Origin: VXNJ01 sp965249595
GTDB lineage: Bacteria; Chloroflexota; UBA11872; VXNJ01
Direction of reading: 5' to 3'
DNA length: 64,000 nucleotides
NCBI GenBank assembly: GCA_965249595.1
Contig: OZ252242.1
Span: 1,736,001 to 1,800,000, forward strand
The translations under genes were made by a program, and so were the position numbers. The notes under the pieces were generated by a model. It saw only the letters and a program-made list of their open reading frames with translations. It made no database searches and was not told where the DNA came from. This document shows, one piece after another, positions 8,368-16,252 of this stretch (position 1 is the stretch's first letter; every line of letters starts with the position of its first letter).

Positions 8368-9561
8368 TCATTTGATGCGACGGTTGGCCTTGTCATAGAC
8401 GGAGACCACGGTCGGTTCGCCCTTTTGTACGCCCTCTATCGTGGCCACATGAGCGGAGCGCACATTGAACACCTGGGGCCTAAAAAAGAAGACGGCCGAA
8501 TCCCCCTGCCGAACGCGTTGGCCAGCGGTCGGGTACAGCGAGGCGTAGTAGTCGATCCATCGCGAGTCGGGAATCCCCGCCCTCACTCGATTGCCCGCCA
8601 CGGCGTCCGGTTGATTGCCTACGAATGCGGCAGAAACCGCCCACGGACCGTCCAGGCGGGCAGGGTAGAACCCACCCCCCAGGACCATCATCCGATTTCG
8701 GGCCTGATGGGAAACCTCCGCCAGATAGACCTGGCCAGGCCGACCGACATCATCGCCGAATAATTGCTGCGGGGCCATGCCCCAAAAGGCCGAGCCCGGC
8801 TCGGCGTCCGTTCCACCGTGGGCCGCGATCAAATCCATGGACGCACAGGAGGAGGCGCCGGGACAGTTGATTTGAGACATTTCGACATGCAATAAATCCT
8901 GTATTCGCTGCGCCGAATCGATAATCGTCGCCAAGTTAGGCAGTGCCTTTAGCCTGTTGGTGGCAGCGTCATAGGCAATGGTCGGGAATCCTGTGACCCC
9001 CACCATGCGAACCGCCGGCAGATCCCTGATCTTGCGGGCAACAGCGACAACGTGCTCGGAGAAAATTCCGCCCTCTTGCGCGGTGTAGGCAAAGTCCTCT
9101 GGCCCGGTGACCTTCAACAGCAAGTCCTGGATCAGGCCCGCCCCCATCGCCGCTTCGGAAATGGTTCTTGCGTTCTCATAGCCGTAAACCGTCCATACGT
9201 CGGGTCTCATGGACAGAACTTCGGGAATCCAGAAACGGGGAATCTGGGAAAGATGCCCTACGTGGGCTACGTCGAGCCCCTGAGCACTAATGGCTCTGGC
9301 ACCCTCAATGTCGACGGCAACGAACTTTTTGACTCCGGCTGAGGAAAGTGCCTCAAGAATCGAGGGGTTGCGGTTGAACTGCTTTGTCATGGCATAGAGC
9401 CGCAGGCTTTTGGCTTCCGCCTGCTTGACCAGCAGGCGAGCGTTCTCCTTGACAACTTCCAGATCTACCACGTAGCAGTCCGGCGGTATTTCGCCACGTT
9501 GATGCAGGCGGCACGCGGCCTCAATCAGGGCAGGGTTGGTCCGCTCGACGATTTCCAGCAT
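8368..9561 (-). CDS. YhfX-like PLP-dependent enzyme (alanine-racemase-fold)
   Basis: The 397-aa protein follows E. coli YhfX closely. It has an NPALIEAACRLHQRG start, then CYVVDLEVVKENARLL, the PLP-lysine region YAMTKQFNRNPSIL, VAHVGHLSQIP, NCPGASSCASMDL, AEPGSAFWG and a C-terminal RPQVFNVRSAHVATI segment. The family has the alanine-racemase N-terminal barrel and beta C-domain. Its physiological reaction is poorly known, though amino-acid racemase or decarboxylase chemistry is expected. ATG at 9561 (MLEIVERTNP) is preferred to ATG at 9594 because it aligns with YhfX. No other yhf-type genes are adjacent. Confidence 0.85.
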   Translation of the reverse strand: MLEIVERTNPALIEAACRLHQRGEIPPDCYVVDLEVVKENARLLVKQAEAKSLRLYAMTKQFNRNPSILEALSSAGVKKFVAVDIEGARAISAQGLDVAHVGHLSQIPRFWIPEVLSMRPDVWTVYGYENARTISEAAMGAGLIQDLLLKVTGPEDFAYTAQEGGIFSEHVVAVARKIRDLPAVRMVGVTGFPTIAYDAATNRLKALPNLATIIDSAQRIQDLLHVEMSQINCPGASSCASMDLIAAHGGTDAEPGSAFWGMAPQQLFGDDVGRPGQVYLAEVSHQARNRMMVLGGGFYPARLDGPWAVSAAFVGNQPDAVAGNRVRAGIPDSRWIDYYASLYPTAGQRVRQGDSAVFFFRPQVFNVRSAHVATIEGVQKGEPTVVSVYDKANRRIK

Positions 9562-9599
9562 GATGCCAGGGAACCTTACCCGAACAGAGAGCACAAACT

Positions 9600-9611
9600 A
9601 CTGTCTACAGT
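9600..9611. promoter_or_regulatory. Short dyad upstream of the yhfX-like gene
   Basis: ACTGT-CT-ACAGT is a perfect 5-bp inverted repeat just upstream of the possible starts of the minus-strand gene. It could be an operator half-site pair; support is weak. Confidence 0.25.
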
Positions 9612-9679
9612 TGCCGCGCACATACCCGCCCGATTTTCTCGTAGGCGGCGGTTGACCCCGCGTAGCTATTGGATCTTTC

Positions 9680-9749
9680 CTCCGGCCGATAAGGCTAGTC
9701 CCCAACCGGCCCCTGCCTGGTTGGGCATAGCCCCTGCCTTTGGCCGGAG
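9680..9749. other. Three-tier nested hairpin element of 70 nt
   Basis: CTCCGGCC (9680-9687) pairs with GGCCGGAG (9742-9749), AAGGC (9691-9695) pairs with GCCTT (9736-9740), and CCCAACC (9701-9707) pairs with GGTTGGG (9719-9725). A direct repeat CCCCTGCCT occurs in the apical loop and again in the 3' arm. The element lies between the divergent yhfX-like and lipocalin-like genes. It may be a structured leader RNA for the plus-strand gene, or a small palindromic repeat element. Confidence 0.5.
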
Positions 9750-9829
9750 CATTAAGTTCATAACGATTGAATGATTGTGCCCGAGCGCACAGTCCGGGCC
9801 GAAGCCTCTTGAAGCGGGAGTGAGCGAAG

Positions 9830-10276
9830 ATGCAGCGTGATCAGATAGTCGGGACCTGGAGACTCGTCAACTACGAGGCGCGCGGGAATGACGGGTCGAT
9901 CAATTACCCGTTGGGACGCGACGCGGTTGGTTACCTGATTTACACCGAAGAAGGCTTCATGTCGGTGGCCATGATGGCCACCGGTCGGCAAAGCTATGCC
10001 AAGGAGGACCTGCTCGGCGGCAGCAACGCGGAAAGGCTCGCCGCAGCCGACGGTTTTTTCTCATATTGCGGTCGCTACGGGATTGAGGACGATTCGGTCC
10101 TCCATCACGTCGAAGTGGCATTCTTCCCCAACCGTGTTGGGACTTCCCAGCGCAGATTCTTCCGCCTCGACGGAGATCGTTTGTTTCTGACTACGCCACC
10201 GATGTTGATCTCGGGCCGGGAAATGGTGGGGCACATTCTGTGGGGGCGCGCAAAATTACGCCGGCCCGCTTTCTAG
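9830..10276 (+). CDS. Lipocalin-like domain protein
   Basis: The 148-aa product begins QIVGTWRLVNYEARGNDGSI, then YPLGRDAVGYLIYTEEGFMSV. This is the start of the lipocalin-like (lipocalin_5) domain found in small bacterial proteins that sit beside SDR and oxidoreductase genes. FFSYCGRYGIEDD and the later strands fit the barrel. The last few residues (about GHILWGRAKLRRPAF) depart from the usual ending and the next gene is a pseudogene, so the C-terminus may be altered. Ligand or enzymatic role is unknown. The start ATG at 9830 is preceded by GGGAGTGAG. Confidence 0.7.
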   Translation: MQRDQIVGTWRLVNYEARGNDGSINYPLGRDAVGYLIYTEEGFMSVAMMATGRQSYAKEDLLGGSNAERLAAADGFFSYCGRYGIEDDSVLHHVEVAFFPNRVGTSQRRFFRLDGDRLFLTTPPMLISGREMVGHILWGRAKLRRPAF

Positions 10277-10410
10277 GGTGGTCCAGACCATTCCCTCATA
10301 AAGTCTCAACCCGGCTGCAGACCAGAACGGGCGGCCGATCGCTTCTACCGTCGGTCACAGGCACGTCTCATGCCGGGTTCGCAACTCGCCCGCGTTCGTG
10401 GACTCTCGTA

Positions 10411-11286
10411 ATGAAGATCAATATTCTTGCCGAAACCGGCCAGCTCGGCTCCAGGATCGTCGAGGCGCTCCTGACGGAAGGCACTTGTTGCGGCGACTTG
10501 ATCGTCAGTCGTCGGAACCCAGCGAAGGCGCGACATCTCGCGGATCGCGGGATAGAGGTTCGCCACGCGGACCTTGATCGCCCGAAAACCCTTCTGCCGG
10601 CATTTACCGGGACAGACGTCCTCATGCTGATTTCAAGCATGGCCGCGGTCGAACATCGAATCACGCAGCACGAGTGCGCCGTGACAAGCGCTGCTCTGGC
10701 CAATGTCGGCAGGGTCGTGATGGCCAGAGCCAGCGCCGCCCGGACAGACTCGCCGTTTCCCGTCGCCCCCTTCCTTCTCTACGCGGAATCGAAGCTCCGG
10801 CTAAGCGGTCTCGACTGGTCGATCCGGCGAAACGGACTGTACCTGGACCCGCTCGCAGACTGGGCCCCCCGCCCTGGTCAGGATGGGGCGGCTACCCTAT
10901 CCCGTCCAAACGGGACGCGTCGCCTATATCTCTCGAGATGACCTGGCGCGAGCAAGCGCGGGCGCTTTGCACCAAGGCGGACATTCCCGGTGCGTGTACG
11001 AACTGACGGGGCCGGAAGCAATGTCGATGACATGCCTGGCCGTTTCACTGACCGCGGTCACCGGGGCGCCAATCACCTTTGATCCTGTCTCGGAGGCCGA
11101 ATTCGCGGCAGTGTGCCGGACGGGATACGAGATGCCGAAATCACTATCCTCAACTCCCTGTATCGCGCCGTGGACAACGGGGAGTTCGAACAGGCGACCG
11201 GGCATGCGTAGCTGCTCACGGGGATGCCCGCGGACAGCGTGGAGACGTACCTGGCCCTCGCTGTCAGGCCGGTTCTCGCAGAATAG
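10411..11286 (+). pseudogene. Broken NmrA/QOR2-like SDR (two frameshifts plus a stop)
   Basis: The ancestral protein reads through all three frames. Frame one carries the Rossmann start and NPAKARHLADRGIEVRHADL up to GLYLDPLADWAP. Near 10862-10875, in a C-rich run, it shifts to MGRLPYPVQTGRVAYISRDD and YELTGPEAMSMTCLAVSLTA. Near 11112-11130 it shifts again to DAEITILNSLYRAVDNGEFE, where an in-frame TAG interrupts the final 20 or so residues ending at 11286. Intact relatives are NAD(P)H-binding quinone-oxidoreductase-like proteins such as YtfG. The first glycine motif is also altered (AETGQLG instead of GATGQLG). Three independent lesions make sequencing error unlikely. Confidence 0.85.
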
Positions 11287-11487
11287 GGCCCGGAACAAGG
11301 GAGAAAATCCCGCAAGGGTCAGGCACCTTGCGAAGGGTTCGCGACCCGGTCAATCTTCCGGCGCACAGCCTCCACGCCTCGAACCGCTCCTCGAGAGGGC
11401 CCGGCCGGAGGCTTGCGCGATCCGGACGATCAGCCGCGAGATCACGTTCTCGAGCCGGATCGTCCGTCAGGCTGAAGCGTTCGGTGG

Positions 11488-11580
11488 CGGAGGCTCGGGC
11501 TCCTGGTAGAGCGTCGTGATTCCAGTGCCGAGCCCGCGTTCGGGGCGGACGACTAGCTCAGCGGTAGTTCACTCACTCAT
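11488..11580 (-). pseudogene. Remnant of class III aminotransferase N-terminus
   Basis: Reading from 11580, codons give MSE, stop, TTAELVVRPERGLGTGITTL, then YQEPE. This parallels the intact aminotransferase start (MSKLSTAELIARRERLLGTG and onward) at the left end of the window. Codon 4 is a TGA. The non-coding DNA just upstream (11581-11640) also resembles 712-870. The match ends after about 30 codons. It is a decayed partial duplicate. Confidence 0.75.
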
Positions 11581-11650
11581 GCAGGATTTGTCAGCGAAGC
11601 GCTTTGTGGCGATCCTCGGAAGGCAATGCGGGCAAGCTGAGGCGGTCCCG

Positions 11651-13213
11651 CTAGCTTTCGCCACGAATTAATGCGGCGACGCGTTCCGCGATCATCATCG
11701 TCGACAAATTGGTGTTGGCCCTTACGCAATCTGGCATGATCGAGGCGTCGACGACGCGCAGCCCGGCGATTCCGTGCACCGAACCGTTGTGGTCGACAAC
11801 CGCTTGGGGGTCTGAAGACGGACCCATCTTGCAAGTGCTTGACACGTGGTGACTGGTCCGGATGTTGCTTGACATCCAGGCATCCAACGCGCCGTCCGAT
11901 ACCAGGTCAGCACCGGTTGGATTCAATGGACTTTCGATGACGTCTGCATATGAATCCCACTCCCCCAAGCGGGCGCAAAGCCGCACGCCTTCGCGCAGGC
12001 GCCGCCGGTCGGATTCTTCGGCCAAATAGTTGTAGTCCAGCAGAGGGTGTTCGCGCGGATTCGACGAGCGGAGCTGCAGGTGGCCGCTGCCTTCGGCAAG
12101 GTATAGGGCGACAATCATCCCAACGCCTATCGGGTCGCCGCTAGTGGACAGGTAAAAACTTCGATCGGTCACCAAGGAGTAGGCATGAATGAACATGTCG
12201 TTTCGCAATAGCGAGCCCGCGGCGGTGTATTGCAAACCAACCTGCATGCTCTGCACGGACTCGTCGAATTTGTGGCTTGGCCGGGCAAGCCAATCCAGCT
12301 GCACCTGGGGGTGATCGCGCAGGTTGCGGCCCACACCAGGTAGACCGTGACGAACTTTCAGTCCAATCGGTTCCAAGACATCGGCGGGCCCCACGCCGGA
12401 TAGCAGCAGAATTTGCGGTGAGCCGATTGACCCGGCCGAGAGAATCACCTCCTCGGCATGAACCTCAAACAACTCGCCGCCGCTCTCGACCAAGACTCCG
12501 TTGGCACGCCCGTCGGCAATAAGAACGCGGTGAACGTGGCAATCGGGTCTGATCGTGAGATTGAGGCGGTGTCGGGCCAGCGGCAGGTAGCCGACGGCGG
12601 TACTCCAACGGATTCCGTCCGGGTTGTTCATTGGGATCGGTCCAACCCCAGTGGAATTGGGATCATTGAGGTCTGAGCTGTACGGGAAACCGATTTCGCG
12701 AACCGCCGTGTAAAACGCCTGCTGGTCTGCTAGCCACTCTTCCTGGGGCCAGCGCCTGGCAACGATGGGCCCATCATTGCCGTGGATATCGCCGCCGTGG
12801 TCCGAATCGGATTCGACCGCCTTAAAGTACGGCAAGATGTCCGCGTACGCCCAACCCGGATTGCCGGCCGCTGCCCAGCTGTCGAAGTCCTCGGGAATGC
12901 CGCGCAGGAATACCTGGGCATTTACGGCCGACGATCCCCCGACCAATTTGCCGCGCGGAATCATGATCGAAGGCAAATCATCGGTCGCCCGGGCTTCGTA
13001 TTCCCAGTTAAAGGGGCTGTCGTAACCAAACGCTTTTGCCCAGAAGTTCTGGTTCCCGTAACCGAACTTGATCTCGTCCGGCATCTGCTCAAGGTCCGGA
13101 TAGTCGGGACCGGCTTCAAGAAGTAGAACCGTTCGGTCGCGGTCCTCCGAGAGCCTGGTGGCGAGCACCGCGCCAGCGGAACCGGCGCCAACAATTACCG
13201 TGTCGTACCTAAT
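11651..13213 (-). CDS. GMC-family FAD oxidoreductase (choline dehydrogenase-like), apparent ATT start
   Basis: The 520-aa flavoprotein has the N-terminal FAD motif RYDTVIVGAGSAGAVLATRL, GGSSAVNAQVFLRG (GMC signature 1), EVILSAGSIGSPQILLLSGVGP (signature 2) and the C-terminal HHVSSTCKMG and NLSTMMIAERVA segments. GMC enzymes oxidise alcohols or sugars with FAD. The conserved glycine motif starts only a few residues after an in-frame TAG, and no ATG, GTG or TTG lies before it. The only candidate is ATT at 13211-13213, eight nt after a perfect AGGAGG. The nearest conventional start, GTG at 13168, would delete the FAD motif. An IS110 relic lies just upstream and may separate the gene from its promoter. 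Confidence 0.82.
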   Translation of the reverse strand: MRYDTVIVGAGSAGAVLATRLSEDRDRTVLLLEAGPDYPDLEQMPDEIKFGYGNQNFWAKAFGYDSPFNWEYEARATDDLPSIMIPRGKLVGGSSAVNAQVFLRGIPEDFDSWAAAGNPGWAYADILPYFKAVESDSDHGGDIHGNDGPIVARRWPQEEWLADQQAFYTAVREIGFPYSSDLNDPNSTGVGPIPMNNPDGIRWSTAVGYLPLARHRLNLTIRPDCHVHRVLIADGRANGVLVESGGELFEVHAEEVILSAGSIGSPQILLLSGVGPADVLEPIGLKVRHGLPGVGRNLRDHPQVQLDWLARPSHKFDESVQSMQVGLQYTAAGSLLRNDMFIHAYSLVTDRSFYLSTSGDPIGVGMIVALYLAEGSGHLQLRSSNPREHPLLDYNYLAEESDRRRLREGVRLCARLGEWDSYADVIESPLNPTGADLVSDGALDAWMSSNIRTSHHVSSTCKMGPSSDPQAVVDHNGSVHGIAGLRVVDASIMPDCVRANTNLSTMMIAERVAALIRGES

Positions 13214-13221
13214 CTCGGGTT

Positions 13222-13227
13222 CCTCCT
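13222..13227 (-). promoter_or_regulatory. Perfect Shine-Dalgarno deciding the ATT start
   Basis: AGGAGG on the minus strand (CCTCCT on plus) stands 8 nt before ATT at 13213. It supports initiation there in the GMC gene. Confidence 0.55.
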
Positions 13228-13285
13228 ACCGGCACCATCCGTGATCGCCGCAATCGGTTGTAAGGGGGGGACTCTCTACCATTTG

Positions 13286-14528
13286 TCAAGCCGCTGCGGC
13301 ATCACTCCGGAGCAGTTCTGGCTGATAAAGGGTCTGGTTACGCAGCATAGCGCAGACCACCGCCAACAAACGGTCAGCTACCGATCGCAACGCCCTTGCA
13401 TGCCGATGGCCTCGAAGGCGTAATGCGTCGTATTTGCGTCGGCTGACCGGATCATGCTGAACCGCCACCCGGGCCCAGTGGTACATGGCATTGGCGAGTC
13501 GACGATGGACGGCATGGCGTCGGACAACGATCATGCTCTTGCCCGATCGCTTGGTTATCGGCGCAACTCCGCATAATGAGCGCAGGGCGCGATAGTCTCT
13601 CCGCATAAGAGGATCATGCGCCTCGGTGAGCAGTGTGGCGAGGACCGTCCTTCCGACTCCGGGAAGAGATGAGAGGATGGCCACGTCGCGCTGCCCGCTC
13701 TCACCCAGTGCATCGTTGGCGATGGCATCGGTTAAGCGGTCGATCTGGGTGTTGACCTCGAGCAGTTGACGCTGGATGAGCTTTAGACGTTCGGCGACCA
13801 GGGTGATCGTCGCGACGGCAGCCTCGGTTGTGCCCGGAGACACCTTTATCGCTTCCTGGCGCAGCATCGAGAGCACGCCTGTCGCATCAATGCGACGGAT
13901 GCGATGGCGTTTTAGCAACTGGGTTACCCGGCCTCGACTCAATCGCCGCCCCCTCTCCGGTGTGGGAGCCATCTGCCACAGATCCAGGATCCATGGCTCG
14001 GTGACGTTGTTGCTGATCTCCAGGACCTGCGGATAGTAGCGCCAGAGTTGTTGTCGCACCCGGTTGCTAAGGCGGGTGCGCTCCTTGGTGAGCTCCTGAA
14101 GCCAAACGTGAGAACTCTCTTAGCTCCACGGTCAAGGGATCTGGCGATGCCAGCTGCCGCAGCACCTGCGGATCGGTGCGCAGGGCATCGGCCAGGACCC
14201 TGGCATCGCGGCGGTCGTCCTTGGCGCCGGCTGGGAAGAAGCGATCACGGAAGCGATCGAGTTGCTTGGGGTTGATGGCATGCACTTTAAACCCGCGATC
14301 GAGCAGGCTCTCGACCACCGGTCCATGCGGCACCTCAATGGCGATGGCGATATCTTCGGGGTCGGTTCCGGTGCGGGACAGGATCCAGGCGGCCATGGCC
14401 GCCAATCCGGATCCACGATGCGGGAAATTACGCTGACCATGTTCGTTGCCGTCAGCGTCGATGATGCAGACCTGGTGCTCGGCGATGGCCCTTCTCGATC
14501 CGGCGTACCAGGAAGTGTGTTCTTTCAC
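13286..14528 (-). mobile_element. IS110-family element with inactivated transposase
   Basis: The transposase frame probably began at GTG 14528 (after AAGGA). It runs EHQVCIIDADGNEHGQRNF, AIEVPHGPVVESLLDRGFKV, NPKQLDRFRDRFFPAGAKDD and RRDARVLADALR, which is the RuvC-like DEDD half. It continues in another frame from about 14100 with ELTKERTRLSNRVRQQLWRY through LPGVGRTVLATLL, YRALRSLCGVAPITKRSGKS to the end at 13286, which is the C-terminal transposase_20 half. Two lesions are visible: a frameshift at about 14095-14105, and GSRRA where the first catalytic Asp (usually G-I/L-D-x-A) belongs. The element is probably immobile. Its ends cannot be fixed by eye because the family lacks terminal inverted repeats. 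Confidence 0.85.
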
Positions 14529-14700
14529 GGTCCTTCCCCATGTGTGGTGCGCGATGGTATTGATCGCATTGAAGGTCCGCCACGACACCTGCCAATCCCT
14601 GTACCGGCGTTCTAAGACGCAAACTCTCCACGGGGCATCTGCCGCGGCCAGCTGCACCGGGGCACGGGTCCCCCCCACGGTGCTCAAAAGACACAAGGGG
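14529..14700 (-). ncRNA. Possible bridge-RNA region of the IS110 relic
   Basis: IS110-group elements carry a structured guide (bridge) RNA in the non-coding end upstream of the transposase. This stretch occupies that place. It can form a GC-rich hairpin in which 14655-14662 pairs with 14673-14676 and 14679-14682, with a 2-nt bulge. No boundaries or guide loops can be identified, and the element is decayed. Confidence 0.25.
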
Positions 14701-14876
14701 CGATTGGTTACTCCCGGCCGCTGACCTTGACGTCATCCAGGCTGAGCAGAGCATCGCGCATGCCCAATTGCTTAGTCAGATGAAGCTACCTAAAGGTACA
14801 GGGGCTTTGATTTTGCCCGGAGATCGCCGCTTTTATACTCATGGCCCACGATACCGAATTCCCCGGGCGGCTGCCG

Positions 14877-15040
14877 CCTGGGGCCGCGTCGCATCGCTGA
14901 TTGAGACCTGCAAGATGAACGGCGTCGAGCCCTACGCCTGGTTCAAGAGCACGCTGGAGAAGATCGCCACCGGCCACCCGCAATCGAAGATCCACGAGCT
15001 GCTGCCCTGGAACTTCGGGCCCGCGACCGACGCCGACTGA
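14877..15040 (+). pseudogene. IS66-family transposase C-terminal remnant
   Basis: The frame reads AWGRVASLIETCKMNGVEPY, then AWFKSTLEKIATGHPQSKIH and ELLPWNFGP. This is the characteristic C-terminus of IS66 TnpC transposases. The catalytic part upstream is absent; the frame before 14877 is unrelated. It abuts the IS110 relic, showing repeated insertion here. Confidence 0.8.
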
Positions 15041-15113
15041 CGACGGCGCTCAATCCGCCCTTCGATAAATCCCCATAGTCAACCCGGATCCCGATATGGG
15101 GTCAGGCCACCGC

Positions 15114-15683
15114 TTACGAAAGACCTGGACGAGTGGATTCTTCATGGCCATGTCTCGATCCCATCCAGAGAACAACCATAGCCCCAACGAGGATGGCGGG
15201 AACCGCGGCGTAGAGCACCCCGTTCCAGCCAAGCAGCTGCATGACTGCCCCCGCACTCAAGGAGGCAATGGCCGAGATACCCATAATGCTGAAATCGTTC
15301 AGCGCCTGGACACGGAAGCGTTCGGCTGGACGATAGGCTCGGGCCAGTAGCGTCGTTCCTCCAATATAGAGGAAATTCCAGCCGACTCCGAGCGCCACCA
15401 TGGCCAGGCCGTAGTGCAGCATGTGGCGGCCCGCCAGGCCCGCAACCAGGGTGGCGCCAAGCAGCGCCCCTCCCACAATCATCACCCGCACGGCGCCGAA
15501 GCGTCCGATGAGAACACCACTGAACAATGAAGGAAGATACATCGCCAGCACATGGACCTGGATGACCGCCGCCGTTGCCGCCAGGGAATACCCGTCGAAA
15601 ACATGCAAAACGGCGACGCCGCTCTGCCATTGATCTTTGCAGTTATTCCGGCGATCGGCCTGACCTACTGCCGGCTGCGGCAC
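15114..15683 (-). pseudogene. MFS transporter, C-terminal half only
   Basis: From about residue 20 the frame is a clear MFS segment: YSLAATAAVIQVHVLAMYLP, SLFSGVLIGRFGAVRVMIVG, then GVGWNFLYIGGTTLLARAYR and FSIMGISAIASLSAGAVMQL. It has about five or six membrane helices and ends normally. Full-length relatives have 12 helices and about 400 residues, so the N-terminal half is missing. The first 20 residues (rich in Asn, Lys, Gln) do not look like membrane protein and come from the broken edge. It is presumably non-functional. Confidence 0.75.
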
Positions 15684-15938
15684 TGGCGGTCGCCTTCATA
15701 AGCGCTTGATCATCGGCCGGACCAAATGGTGCCTGCATAAATCGTGGGGCAACTCGGCCCCATTCCCGCCTGGAGCTTTGGAATCGCCCATGCCCGGGTC
15801 GATCGTCAATCCTGTTTGTAACGCCGTTCCGTTTCCTCGATGGCAATATCGAGGTCGGTCCACATGCGCTCAACCATCGATTGCAGGCGCACGCCCATAA
15901 ATGCTCCCTATCGGGCGAGAGCGTCGGGTCAGTGCGCC

Positions 15939-15961
15939 AAAAAAACACGCGTTTGAGCGTG
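15939..15961 (-). terminator. Rho-independent terminator (minus strand)
   Basis: On the minus strand CACGC (15957-15961) pairs with GCGTG (15946-15950) around a 6-nt loop, and seven T follow at once (15939-15945). It could end transcripts from the CocE/NonD hydrolase gene, whose stop is about 290 nt upstream. Confidence 0.6.
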
Positions 15962-16026
15962 CGAAGCAATCGATTTCAATGTTGTCAACTGGGCTATTTA
16001 TGCACATTTTTATTCGCTCATTTGCC

Positions 16027-16176
16027 CTACACCCAATATCCGTAGTCAAAAGCACTGATTTCATCTTTCGAAACGACCGGCAGCAATTCTTGGATCACCT
16101 TCCGGTCAACAATCGCGCCCTGCTTCATCGTTGATCGGATTTCTTCGTCGGCGATCCAGTCACTGTTCCAAATCAA
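16027..16176 (-). CDS. Possible small ORF or gene remnant, 49 aa
   Basis: The frame from TTG 16176 reads a protein-like sequence containing NSDWIADEEIRSTMKQGAIV, then DRKVIQELLPVVSKDEISAF, and ends at TAG 16027. The same frame stays open back to about 16255, overlapping the end of the CocE/NonD gene. Composition looks like real protein (acidic, amphipathic helices), but I recognise no family and see no good ribosome site. It may be the tail of a lost gene. Confidence 0.25.
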   Translation of the reverse strand: MIWNSDWIADEEIRSTMKQGAIVDRKVIQELLPVVSKDEISAFDYGYWV

Positions 16177-16252
16177 TGCAGTTTCACACCCAATCGAATT
16201 GCGTTTGGCGCCGTTCCTGCAATCGCGGTTTGCGAAAGACTTTCCCCGCGGG

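Larger units (their letters stand above)
15684..16252. other. Intergenic region left of the CocE/NonD gene
   Basis: No full gene is visible. It holds a minus-strand terminator (15939-15961) and a possible small minus-strand ORF (16027-16176). A 30-codon minus-strand frame at 15806-15898 is acidic-helical but unsupported. Confidence 0.4.

Noticed and set aside
15806..15898. 30-codon minus-strand frame near the MFS fragment
   Set aside because: Helical and acidic, but too short, with no ribosome site and no recognised family.
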